A stretch of DNA of 64,000 nucleotides from Corylus avellana (lineage: Eukaryota; Streptophyta; Magnoliopsida; Fagales; Betulaceae), in the NCBI RefSeq assembly GCF_901000735.1, contig NC_081546.1, forward strand, positions 16,007,978 to 16,071,977, in the 5' to 3' direction. Shown piece by piece: positions 54,372 to 64,000 of this stretch. The number at the start of each line of letters is the position of its first letter. The first letter of the stretch is position 1. Below the pieces are notes generated by a model. That model saw nothing but the letters and a program-made list of their open reading frames with translations, ran no database searches and had not been told where the DNA came from. The position numbers and the translations under genes are program-made.

Positions 54372-55736
54372 TGATAAGTGCTAAAATATTCATATTTTTT
54401 ATCCCTTAACTTGCATGTTTTAATCCTTTGGTTTTAGTTAATTAGGCCATTTTAATTCCTTTTTGTGGTTTTCACACTTTTGCAGGCTTTTGAAAGAAAA
54501 GGAAGTAAAACTAGGTGATTTGGGCTCAAAAAGAGAAATTGGGAAAAGATTGGAGCCCCTGATAGTGCGATCGAACCTGCGATCGAGCACATGACCAGAG
54601 AAAATATGCATGATACAGCTACGCGCGATCGAGTGCACAACAAAAGAGGCTCGATCGCAGACGTACAATCGAGCACACACGGGTTGCGATCGATCGCACC
54701 CGTGCGCAGGAGACAAAGTCAAAAGTGGGGCCAGCTTGTTAGTATTTCCATATTAGGGTTTTCCAACTCCAACTTGTAATAGGATTAAAACCCTACGAAA
54801 TTCATAGGTTTACTTGTGTAACAAAGACTTCTAAAGCCTATAAATAGACCTCTTAGCCTCTAGGAATAGGTGTGGAGAAAGAGGCACAAGCTTTGGAAAG
54901 GAACTGAAGGTTGAATCAAGAGGAGTTTGGGTTTTTCTTCTCTTCCACCCTTTTATTTTTATTATGTAGTTTATATTTTATTTAGGGCTAGATTGAAGCC
55001 CTAGTTATGTTTAATTAATATTTCAATATTGGCGCATTTGTGATGATCTTGTTGTATTATTTAACATGATTAATATCTGCTTGCATAAATCCCTCATATG
55101 TGTGTGCCTGATCAACATGTGCATGTGGTATGAACTAGTTAGTTGGATCAATTTGGATGATCGAGTCCTGGGTTTAACTTAAGTAACAAAAGAATCCACA
55201 CTGCGATTCTTGGGTTAATCAACATGGGGAACCGGGAGTATACATCCATACCCTAGGCCTCGTGTGTTTGTCGATTTTCATATAACATATGCTTTTCTAA
55301 AGAACAACTTAGTATATACCATGCTAAATCCTTTAGAAAAGAAAATAGTTAGGGTATACACCCATACCTAACTCGTTGCTTAGGAAAATCTGTAGCTTAA
55401 GGAGTATACACCCATGCCCTTAAGTTGGCAAACATTAGATGTGCATAACATGATCAAAGTATTGGCATATTGTTATATTAGCTGAATATAATTAGTGGTG
55501 GATATCAAAACCCTAATCCTTTTTAGTTTTTGTTTATCTTTTATTTTATTGAATTCAATCGTGACAATTGAATTTTATCTTTTAATTAAATAGGAATCTA
55601 CTTCTAAACATAATTTACCAATCCTCGTAGGAATGATCTCGTATTTTCCTACTATACTATTGTTTGGATATTGTGCAGTTGTGAGTTAAAACGTACTAAA
55701 TATTATCTATTAATTTAGGTAGTATTTGACACAACA
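54372..55736 (+). mobile_element. 5' LTR of element F
   Basis: 1365 bp, TGATAAGTGCTAAAATATTC to TTTGACACAACA. TATAAATA at 54839-54846, motif cluster 54565-54710. CCTGC (54367-54371) is the expected left target copy. Confidence 0.9.
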
Positions 55737-55742
55737 AGTTTT

Positions 55743-55760
55743 TGGTGCCGTTGCCGGAGA
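55743..55760 (+). other. tRNA-Asp-type primer-binding site of element F
   Basis: TGGTGCCGTTGCCGGAGA; two changes (C-to-T, G-to-A) from the perfect site. Confidence 0.87.
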
Positions 55761-56560
55761 TTGTGTTAAATTTTGTTTAGAATTATTTTCCTTTAGTTAT
55801 GTTATTTTAATTTTCAAGTTTTAATTTTGTTTATAAAAAAAAAAATCAAAAAATATTTCCCTTTTTCTTTTTACTTCCTTGTTTCTGTCTTGTTTCAGCT
55901 TGTGGATCATGCATTCTGTTACTACGATCGAACGTAGGCCAAGTGCGATTGAGCACAGTGCGATCGAGCGCACAAACCTGCGATAGAGCGCAGTTCCAGG
56001 GAGCAATTTTGCATTTATTTATTTATTTTTGTTTTTATTTCTTGTCTATTATTTTAATTTTATTTCTGTTTTATCAAAAAAGAAAAGGGAGTATATATAT
56101 ATATATATATATATATATGCTCTATATATATATATATATAGTTTTTTGTTTTCTACGTTTTAATTCCCCATTTTGTTTTTGTTTTAGTTTTGCTTATTTT
56201 AGTTTCTGTTTTTAGTTTTTTTTTTTTTTTTAATTTTTTAATTTTTTTTTTTTGTTTAGACTTTTTTGTTTTTCTGTCTGCAACTCTGATACTTTATGCT
56301 GCAGTGCGATCGATCGTAGCTCCCCTGCGATCGAGCGTAGCATTGCCACACAACGGCACTAAGGCTATTGTGAGTTCTTTATGCTTTGGTATTGCGACAG
56401 TGAGCTCGAGCGCCCATTCCAGGGAGATCGAGCGCTGCTGTGCGATCGAGCGCAAGTGCACTGCGATTGAGCGCACAGGTAGACAACAGTACTGAAGCTG
56501 CTAATTTCAATTTTGCTTTTATTTTTTGTTTTTATTTGTTTGTTTTTGTTCTTTGTTTTT
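55761..56560 (+). other. Leader of element F
   Basis: T-rich non-coding sequence with two motif clusters: 55924-55992 (GTGCGATCGAGCGCAC at 55958-55973) and 56303-56480. No credible ORF; open frames here are Phe-rich low-complexity text. Confidence 0.6.
56092..56140. repeat. (TA)n microsatellite
   Basis: TA runs at 56092-56118 and 56123-56140, interrupted by GCTC. Confidence 0.95.
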
Positions 56561-56660
56561 NNNNNNNNNNNNNNNNNNNNNNNNNNNNNNNNNNNNNNNN
56601 NNNNNNNNNNNNNNNNNNNNNNNNNNNNNNNNNNNNNNNNNNNNNNNNNNNNNNNNNNNN
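56561..56660. other. 100-N assembly gap
   Basis: Exactly 100 N between a T-rich and an A-rich flank, at the point where gag-pol of element F would be expected. Size unknown. Confidence 0.98.
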
Positions 56661-57779
56661 AAAGAAAAAAAAAATCAAAAAGAAAAAAAATATATGCATG
56701 TTCATGTTTGTCTTAAAATTTTGGTTGATCTTAAAAATTGTGATTTGATTTCATTGGTGAGCTTAAAATTTTGAACACATGATCTAATAATTGAGTCTTT
56801 CAGTTTGGTTACTTGCTTAGGACTGTTGAAAATTCACATGTTTGATTTGATCTTACACAAGCACATTAGTACATAATTTGTGAGGTATGACATGAAGTCT
56901 GATGTGTGTGTTTCTATGTCTTAAGTGAAACTAGATGATTTATTAGATGGATACCTTGGCATATATATATGTGAAAAAAAGAAGAAAAAAAAAAGAGAAA
57001 AATATGATCATTGATAAGCTTTTCACTGAGTAACTGGACTTCTTGCCTCAAAGCATTGAGTGCTCACATCAAAAGGTGAAGAATTTTGATCTGGTTAATG
57101 TCATGGTTAGTTTGGTTTTGTAGCCTTTTTGACTCGAGTTAGTAAGTCCTAAGGGTGTCTCTACACCTAATGCCCTAAAACCATCTAGTTTGGGAGTCAT
57201 TGACTTAACACTCGTTACATGGGTCAATTAGAAAGCTTAAGGGAATCAAGCATTGCACAACCTGACGAAGAAAAAAAACAAAGAAGAAGAAAGAGAAAAA
57301 TATGCCATTGTTGTTCATTCTAATAGGGATTTCAGTGAACTTTGAGATATTGAGACATTGCACATTAGAAACAATTGGAAGCTTCATATTTATGTGCTAG
57401 TTCACTTTACCCTATTTTCAAACTTGTGATGTCTTAGCATGTCTTTGGTAAGTAATTAAATTTTAAAATTCAAATTCATTGAGAAGATGGAGTTTATCTT
57501 TTTAAGCTTACTAATGAATGAGAATCATGGTTTTGAAGTGATGCTTTAATTTTTGGAATAACATGAATTGTGCATAATGTTTGTGGGTAACATTTCTGGA
57601 AAACCTTCACGAGACTTCACTCGTCCACTAGGGAATTCCTAGGGTTTAAAAGGCTTGTTGCATACGCTAAATGCAATCGTACATCCCACGAAAGATGGAT
57701 TTATCTTTATGTTTTCAGTTTCCATTTAGTTTTTAGTTTTGTATTGCTAAGGAACTAGCAATATGTAAGTTTGGGGGTG
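56661..57779 (+). other. Non-coding tail and polypurine tract of element F
   Basis: Conserved Athila tail (GTAGCCTTTTTGACTCGAGT at about 57120-57139; AAAGCTTAAGGGAAT at about 57232-57246), ending GTAAGTTTGGGGGTG at 57765-57779 next to the LTR. No ORF. Confidence 0.8.
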
Positions 57780-58784
57780 TGATAAGTGCTAAAATATTCA
57801 TATTTTCAGCCCTTATCTAACATGTTTTAATCCTTTGGTTGTAGTTAATTAGGCCATTTTAATTCCTTTTTGTGTTTTTTACGTTTTTACAGGCTTTTGG
57901 AAGAAAATGAAGTAAAACTGGGTGATTTCGACTCAAAAAGAGAAGATGGAAAAATTGGAGCTTCCTGGTACTGCGATCAATCGCAGGGTACCTGCGATTG
58001 AGCGCAATACCAGAGAAGATGCTGCACGAGCCAGGCCAGGAGCGATCAAGTGCAGGCCAAAAGAAGGATCGATCGCAAACCTGCGATCGAGCGCACACGG
58101 GATGTGATCAAGCGCACCCGTGCGCAGAAGGCAATCCAATTGGCAGCTATAATGTCCCTATTTTCATATTAGGATTTTTCAAACTCCAAATTGTAATAGG
58201 ATTGAAACCCTACGAAATCCCTAGGGTTTACTAGTTTTTCAAGGACTTCTAAAGCCTATAAATAGACTCCTAGGCCTTTAGAATAAGGAGGCTTGGAGAA
58301 GGGAGAAGAATAGGAGCTCTCAAGTCAAGTCTTGGGTTTATTCTTTCCTTTCTTTTCTTTTATTTTATTTTATGAAGATGTTTAACATCAACTCTATGTG
58401 TAGCTAATTTACTTAGTAGGGCTAGATTGAAGCCCTAGTTATGTTAAATTAATATTTCAATATTGGCGCCTTGTGATGATCATGTTGTGCTATTTAACTT
58501 GATTAATTCCTGCTTGCATGAATTCCTCATATGTGTATGCCTGATCAACATGTGCATGTGGTATGGACTTGTTAGTTAGATCAATTTGGATGATCGAGTC
58601 CTGGGTTTAACTTAAGTAACAAAAGAATCCACACCGCGATTCTTGGGTTAATCAACATGGGGAACCGGGAGTATACACCCATGCCCTAGGCCTCGTGTGT
58701 TTGTCGATTTTCATAGAACATATGCTTTTCTAAAGAACAACTTAGTATATACCATACTAAATCCTTTAGGAAAGAAAAGAGTTA
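57780..58784 (+). mobile_element. 3' LTR of element F, cut by a gap
   Basis: Starts TGATAAGTGCTAAAATATTC after the polypurine tract; motif cluster 57970-58120; TATAAATA 58257-58264. The sequence stops at the N run after GAAAAGAGTTA, about three quarters through. Confidence 0.88.
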
Positions 58785-58884
58785 NNNNNNNNNNNNNNNN
58801 NNNNNNNNNNNNNNNNNNNNNNNNNNNNNNNNNNNNNNNNNNNNNNNNNNNNNNNNNNNNNNNNNNNNNNNNNNNNNNNNNNNN
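58785..58884. other. 100-N assembly gap
   Basis: Exactly 100 N. The sequence to its right starts mid-LTR and is the inverted copy of 47391-52506, so order and orientation across this gap are doubtful. Confidence 0.98.
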
Positions 58885-59724
58885 GTTCAAAAGATCCAAT
58901 GTATCCATGCTTTACACAAAAGACAATGGATATGCAAAGTTAACCAAAAGATGCAATGTATCCGTTGGATGAAACACAATGAATATCCAACGTTTTCACA
59001 ATTTATAAACAACAATCAATCACAATTTTGTCACACAATTGAATTAAAACGAACTTACATTACATTAAACGACGGAATTGTATGAATGAAACATAAAAAC
59101 ATAAAACAAATCAATGGCGAGGCTTCATCTTCAACCTTAGTTGAAGATTTAGCCTCTCATGACAAAAAAATTCATAAAAAAACTAAATTAACTTCATTAA
59201 AATTAAAGTACTTACAAAAGAATTGGAGTTCAAAGCCCCAAGAACCCAAATAACATGAAAATTGACAAAGTAAGGTGCCCCCGGTGTGTCTCTGTGTGTT
59301 TACAATAGAAAAGAATGATATTTATAAGCTAATTTTAGGATTTCAGCACTGCCAGGTCAACTGAGTGCGCTCAATCGCACTAAATGTGAGTTCGAGTGCA
59401 CTACCTACGGAATGAACCAACTCTGGTTAAACATGACTTTATAGATCTTTGAGTTACCTTTCCAATGACACCAAGATCACTTCAATCCAAGTTCTACAAC
59501 TCTAGTTATGGCCCTTTTAATAAAAGTCGCCTGGTGCGAATCATCGCTCGATCCAAATTTATTGCCAAAGCTCCCTGAAGTGTCTTAAACGCGCAATTTT
59601 TCCTTAGCAACCTACAAAACACTAAAACACCAAAACTAACCAAAACATCAGAAAAAATAATAAAGCTAAAGGCCTAGCAAATGCAAATTAAGGGGTCCAA
59701 ATATGCAATATTTGGCACTCATCA
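58885..59724 (-). mobile_element. Partial K-type LTR (inverted copy)
   Basis: Mirror of 51667-52506. Ends GGCACTCATCA at 59724; the R-U5 end is lost in the gap. Confidence 0.92.
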
Positions 59725-60373
59725 CATTTACAATTCACTATAAATCTCCGAAGTCAGCAACCAAAATGTACCATTAACCACCATTGCCGCCAATCTGGTA
59801 CATGCCATGCCCAACAATCCATCAGCATTTCCCCAACAGGTTCCCAGAAATGGAGAGCCCTTACCTAGACAGGCCACGACACAAGCGTTTGAAGTGTTGT
59901 GATCACTTTATGCGGAAGAAATGGAGATGGAAGTAGACCATGCTACTTTACAACCAAGAGGAGCAAGAGATTGTGTCACAGACCATTTCATGGGATGTAG
60001 AATTTGTAAAAAAAACACAACAGAACAAGAGCAGCAGCAAGACAAAAAAATTGGTCCATCATGGGTCTCTTTCCATCTCAAGACTTGTCTGCCTCAAATG
60101 CCCATCTTTCTTGTGTTTTTTTTAATCCCAAGATCAGCTTCAAATTGTCGTTTCATGCTAGCTATTTCCACCCACTTATTCACCATCAATTTGCATTCGT
60201 AGCTTTCGGAAGACAAAAATGGTCTCATTTTGAATGACATGATGGTTACTTTTAGTGCTCCAAGTCCCTAGCTCATATATCCTACTTCATGGCAACGTCA
60301 TCGGCGACATCTCAACATTGGAAGAAAATAATTTCTAGAACTTGAGGACAAGGTCTCCTTAAGGATGAAGGAA

Positions 60374-60767
60374 TGTTATAGAAGTAACATAGTGATAAAG
60401 TAGAATTATATTTAATATGAATAAGATTTCATTTAAGATTAATTTAGATTAGTTTTGTTATCAGTATTTTCAAATTAGAGATAACTATACGTCTATTTGT
60501 ATTTCAATTATCTAGTTATTTATTTTAGAGTCAGTATTGCATTAGTTATTTTTCTACGGGTTTATCTCCTAGTAAGTGTAGGAGTTCTACTCCAAGTCTA
60601 AGTCGTTGTGATGTTCCTATTTAAAGGATGATATTTTAATAGAAAGGAATCAGAAAATTAATTTCAAACTTTGAGTTTGAAAAATCATTTTTAGGCTTCC
60701 TCAAAATCTAAAAGATATAGGTTCCTTAAGAACCTAAATTATATCCCCGTTACGTATTCACGTAACA
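60374..60767 (+). mobile_element. Family C LTR (copy of 50624-51017)
   Basis: TGTTATAGAAGTAACA to CACGTAACA, followed by TGGTATCAAAGC, the unit's PBS. Confidence 0.9.
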
Positions 60768-60795
60768 TTTGGTATCAAAGCCGCGATCTTGCTCA

Positions 60796-61026
60796 ATGGC
60801 AAATCCAAGCTTGGATCAGCTTGAGCAGCAGCTTTGTAACCTCGTAACTATGTGCGAAGTCTTGATGAAGAAGATTGAAAAAAATAATGAGACGATGAAA
60901 GCAAACAATGTCAAATTGTATGCATTGATTGCCAAATGCGACGATTGTTCAGCTGATAACAACGATGAGTTACATTTTTCAAAACAATCACAAATGGTGC
61001 CCGAAGATGTCAACAACCTTATCTAA
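60796..61026 (+). CDS. Gag-N-terminus-like small protein of family C (copy of 50365-50595)
   Basis: Same 76 codons (MANPSLDQLEQQ...) as the minus-strand C6 copy. A duplicate by virtue of the inverted repeat; not independent evidence of conservation. Confidence 0.45.
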   Translation: MANPSLDQLEQQLCNLVTMCEVLMKKIEKNNETMKANNVKLYALIAKCDDCSADNNDELHFSKQSQMVPEDVNNLI

Positions 61027-61868
61027 CCAATATCTCCATCACGCTCCTCTCCAGCAAACCATTTGTCTGCTAGAGAAAATTCGTTGTGCAGCCCACAAAA
61101 ACAGCCGACCAAGAACAATGGACCCACCACACCGAACCACCGAGAGTCCTAGCACAAAGCCATCTGCATCTCAACCACTACACCTTCCAAGCCTCGTCCC
61201 ATTAGGGAACCACCACAATGCCATCTACAATCCACTAGAAATCACCGAAGTCAGCAACCAATATGCACCATCAACCACCACACCCGCCAATCCGATACTC
61301 GCCACGCCAAACAACCCATCATCGTTTCCCCAATGAGGTCGCCAGAAACGGAGAACCCATACCTGGACAGGCCACAACACAAGTGTTTGAAGTGTTGTGA
61401 TCACTTTATGCGGAAGAAATGGAGATGGAAGTTGACCATGCTACTTTGCAACCAAGAGGACCAAGAGGTGGTGTCAAGGACCATTTCTTGGGAAGTAGAA
61501 TCTGTGAAAAACATAATAAAACAAGAGCAGCGGCAAGACAAAAACATTGGTCCATCAAGGGTCTCTTTTCATCTCAAGGCTTGTCTTCCTCAAATGCCCC
61601 TCTTTCCAAAGTTTTTTTAATCGCAAGATTAGCTGTAGATTGTCTTTTCATGCTAGCTATTGCCAACCACTTATTCACCATCAATTTGCATTCGTAGCTT
61701 ACAAAAGACAAAAATGGTCTTATATTGAGTGACGTGATGCTTACTTTCAGTGCTCCGAGTCCCTGATCCATATCTCCTACTTCATCGCCATGTCATCGGC
61801 TACATCTCAACATTTGAAGAAAATAATTTCTAGACCTTGTGGACAAGGTCTCCTTAAGGAGGAAGGAA

Positions 61869-62249
61869 TGTTATGGAAGTAACATAGGGATAAAGTAGAC
61901 TAATATTTAATATGAATTAGATTTCATTTAAGATTAATTTAGATTATTTTTTTTACAATATTTTTAGATTAGAGATAAAAATGCGCCTATTTCTATTTCA
62001 ATTATCTAGTTATTTATTTTAGAGTCAATATTGCATTGGTTATCTTTCTACAGGTTTATCTCCAAGTGAGTGTAGAACTCTAAGTCATTGTGATGTTCCT
62101 ATTTAAAGGATGATATTTTAATAGAAAGGAATCAGAAAATTAATCCCACACTTTGAGGTTGAAAAAGGATTTTTAGGCTTCCTCAAAATCTAAAAGATAT
62201 AGGTTCCCTAAGAACCTAAATTCTATCTCCGTTACGTATTCACGTAACA
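61869..62249 (+). mobile_element. Family C LTR (copy of 49142-49522)
   Basis: TGTTATGGAAGTAACA to CACGTAACA, 381 bp, followed by TGGTAGCAAAGC. Confidence 0.9.
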
Positions 62250-62649
62250 TTTGGTAGCAAAGCTGTGATCTTGCTCAATGGAGAATCCAAGCTTGGATCA
62301 GCTTGAGCAGCAGCTTTGTAACCTCGTAACTATGTGTGAAGCCTTGATGAAGAAGATGGAAAAAAATAATGAGACGATGAAAGCAAACAATGCCAAATTG
62401 TATGCATTGATTGCCAAATGTGACAATTGTTCAGTTGGTAACAATGATAAGTTACATTTGACAGAACAATCACAAATGATGCCCGAACATGTCAACAACC
62501 TTATCTAACCGATATCTCCATCATGCTCCTGTCCAGCAAACCATTTGTCTACTGGAGAAAATTCGCTATGCAGCCCACAAAAACACCCGACCAAGAACAA
62601 TGGACCCGCCACACCGAACCACCGAGAGTCCTAGCAGAAAGCCGTTTGC

Positions 62650-63714
62650 ATGTCAACCACTACACCTTCCAAGCCTCGTCCCATTTGGGAACCGCCACAC
62701 CACCATCTACGATCCACTAGAAATTGCCGAAGTCAGCAACCAATATGCACCATCAACCACCACAGGAGAGCCATCACTACATTCTCCCAGTACGAGGGAG
62801 AGGATTTCCATGAGACTTGGGATAGGTTGCAGACCTTGCTTAGATCATGTCCACACCACGCTGTCCCGAAATGGCAGCTAGTGCAGTGTTTTTATGATGG
62901 CCTGACCGAGTCCAATAGAAAAATGGTAGATGTATCATGTGGGGGGACATTCATGTTGAAAAGTGAAGATGAAGCTTGGTCTATGTTTGAAAACTTAAGT
63001 AACAATTCTCTTCAGCAGGTTTCCGCAAGACGAAGGGCACCAACACCTAAGGCACCTAAGACGGAGAGTTCGTATGAAGCCGACCATTCTTCAAACATGG
63101 CCAACCAAGTAGTCGAGGCTATCACCAAGAAGTTGGATCAAGTTCTGTTGACTGCTGGTTTTGCTCCTAATACTACTCACACACACACTAAAGCATGCTC
63201 ATTCTGTTCCAGTCCTATGCATCATGTCAATAATTGTCCAGTTACTGGAAATTATACTGACATTTCTAATGAGCAGGTTAATGCAGCTTTCTCCAGACCG
63301 GGTAATGATCCGTACTCCAATACCTACAACCACGGGTGGCGAAATCATCCAAATTTTTCATGGAAGAATTCAACCAACTCATCCTTAGGGCAGCACAATC
63401 ATTCTCAATCCAACAGGCAGCCCTACCAACCTCAGTCTACTTACCGGCCTCCACAGCAGCACTACCAAGCTCCCTCTGAGTCTAATTTTGAGGATCGGAT
63501 TGTAAAGGCAGTAACTGAGCTGACCAGCGAGATCAAGCAGTCAATTAAATCTCAAGAGGAAATAGTCAACTCGCATTCTCAATCCATTTCCAAGCTAAAA
63601 GCTCAAGTCGGACAACTTGCCAACACCATCAACAGAAGAGATGAAGGAAAGCTTCCAAGTCAGCCAGTGGTAAACCCCAAGGGGCACTATATGGTCGATG
63701 AGGGCACTTCATAA
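62650..63714 (+). CDS. gag: Chimeric family C / Athila Gag protein
   Basis: 354 codons. The first 40 or so (MSTTTPSKPRPIWEPPHHHL...) are read from family C sequence in a frame not known to be coding there. From AITTFSQYEGEDFHETWDR on it is Athila Gag: SCPHHAVPKWQLVQCFYDGL, CCHC knuckle CSFCSSPMHHVNNC, NHGWRNHPNFSWKN, Gln/Pro-rich stretch and a coiled-coil-like region. It ends at TAA 63712-63714, where related copies suggest Gln. The mirror copy has an extra TAG where this one has CAG (63274-63276). The capsid N-terminus is absent, so it is unlikely to assemble alone. Confidence 0.6.
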   Translation: MSTTTPSKPRPIWEPPHHHLRSTRNCRSQQPICTINHHRRAITTFSQYEGEDFHETWDRLQTLLRSCPHHAVPKWQLVQCFYDGLTESNRKMVDVSCGGTFMLKSEDEAWSMFENLSNNSLQQVSARRRAPTPKAPKTESSYEADHSSNMANQVVEAITKKLDQVLLTAGFAPNTTHTHTKACSFCSSPMHHVNNCPVTGNYTDISNEQVNAAFSRPGNDPYSNTYNHGWRNHPNFSWKNSTNSSLGQHNHSQSNRQPYQPQSTYRPPQQHYQAPSESNFEDRIVKAVTELTSEIKQSIKSQEEIVNSHSQSISKLKAQVGQLANTINRRDEGKLPSQPVVNPKGHYMVDEGTS

Positions 63715-64000
63715 CATCAGCAAGTTCAAGCCATCACTACCTTAAGAAGCGGCAAAATAGTTGACAATCATGTGGAGGAGAAGAAAGATGAACACAAGGA
63801 GGTTGCACAGAATTTGCAGAATGATAAAAGCAAGCAAGTAAGCCATGAGGCTTCGTCATCAGCAGCATCCACTCCAGAGATCCCATATGAGCCACCAGCC
63901 CCCTTCCCAGAACGTCTCAAGGCACCTTCCCACTTTGGGAAACAAGGAGAGAAAATACAAGGAATGATGGAGATGTTCAAACAGGTAAAGATCAATCTTC
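63715..64000 (+). pseudogene. Continuation of D-type gag toward protease, cut by the window end
   Basis: Same frame after the TAA: QVQAITTLRSGKIVDNHVEE, then SHEASSSAASTPEIPYEPP and FPERLKAPSHFGKQGEKIQ, matching 47676-47391 on the minus strand. Confidence 0.85.

Larger units (their letters stand above)
54372..58784 (+). mobile_element. Element F: Athila LTRs with non-coding internal sequence around a gap
   Basis: 5' LTR 54372-55736, PBS 55743-55760, leader to 56560, 100-N gap, non-coding tail 56661-57779 with polypurine tract, second LTR 57780-58784 cut by another gap. No gag or pol is visible. Either F is non-autonomous or the gap hides the coding region, or the two LTRs belong to different elements; they differ noticeably in the region after the TATA box. 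Confidence 0.7.
59725..62767 (+). repeat. Family C array, inverted copy (C7', C6', C5')
   Basis: Mirror of 48624-51666: partial C7' internal, LTR, complete C6' internal 60768-61868 and LTR, then C5' internal 62250-62767 with the 76-codon gag-like ORF at 62278-62508. It joins Athila gag at about 62768. Confidence 0.9.
58885..64000. repeat. Inverted near-identical copy of 47391-52506
   Basis: Every landmark checked pairs with a position p such that the two sum to 111391 (for example 61869/49522, 62650/48741, 63714/47677), so there is no net insertion or deletion over 5116 bp. I noticed 13 base differences, 12 of them in the gag part (about 47.86-48.57 kb) and one in family C sequence. The copy begins exactly at the N gap and runs past the window end. 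Confidence 0.95.

Noticed and set aside
56190..56495. Phe-rich 101-codon ORF with apparent membrane segments
   Set aside because: Read from T-rich low-complexity leader sequence; no counterpart in other elements.
1..64000. Host protein-coding genes
   Set aside because: Every ORF above about 100 codons is retroelement-derived, a shadow frame or low-complexity text; no intron-exon gene structure was recognised.

Overview
This window looks like heterochromatin from a large eudicot plant genome. It is packed with nested LTR retrotransposons, and I found no convincing host gene, tRNA, rRNA or CRISPR. Two element types account for nearly all of it. Type 1 is Athila-like Ty3/gypsy: LTRs of about 1.2-1.4 kb starting TGATAAGTGC or TGATGAGTGCC, an 18-nt primer-binding site (PBS) matching the 3' end of plant tRNA-Asp, gag with a CCHC knuckle, a DLGA protease, an FMDD reverse transcriptase, and a long post-pol region ending in a TTGGGGGTG polypurine tract. 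Type 2, called family C here, is a small non-autonomous element: LTRs of about 0.39 kb starting TGTTAC and ending GTAACA, a tRNA-iMet-like PBS (TGGTATCAAAGC), about 1.1 kb of internal sequence and a GGAGGAAGGAA polypurine tract. It looks like a deleted chromovirus.

Layout. 1-2798: 3' end of Athila element A, whose LTR holds a solo LTR. 2799-7573: decayed Athila element B, the host of A. 7574-27658: a head-to-tail tandem array of family C (five LTRs sharing four internal regions), broken by Athila insertions: a solo LTR at 9579-10917, a compound inverted-LTR insertion at 12102-19111 that includes non-autonomous element G, element H at 19751-24074, and a solo LTR at 25533-26866. 27659-36212: element I (minus strand, coding but decayed) sits in the last C LTR. 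36213-40932: element J (plus strand, intact gag-protease frame, perfect PBS) sits in the 5' LTR of I and runs into a 100-N gap.

41033-48623: element D (minus strand), one continuous gag-pol frame with five stops plus a GC-rich third ORF. Its gag is fused to the 5' part of a family C unit, so it has no LTR of its own. 48624-51666: minus-strand C array. 51667-54371: element K, a small non-autonomous Athila relative with two zinc-knuckle motifs and a perfect 90-bp palindrome in its leader. 54372-58784: element F, two LTRs and non-coding internal sequence around a second N gap. 58885-64000: after a third N gap, an inverted, nearly identical copy of 47391-52506 with no length change, probably an assembly or haplotype artefact.

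Functionally, only J-like elements look able to supply proteins. G, H, K, F and the C units keep cis signals (LTR, PBS, polypurine tract) and would depend on others. Short GC-rich palindromes related to TGCGATCGAKCGCA recur in most leaders and U3 regions of both autonomous and non-autonomous Athila elements and are the best candidate for a shared, undescribed cis signal. Many stops and PBS changes are C-to-T or G-to-A, as expected for methylated, silenced DNA.
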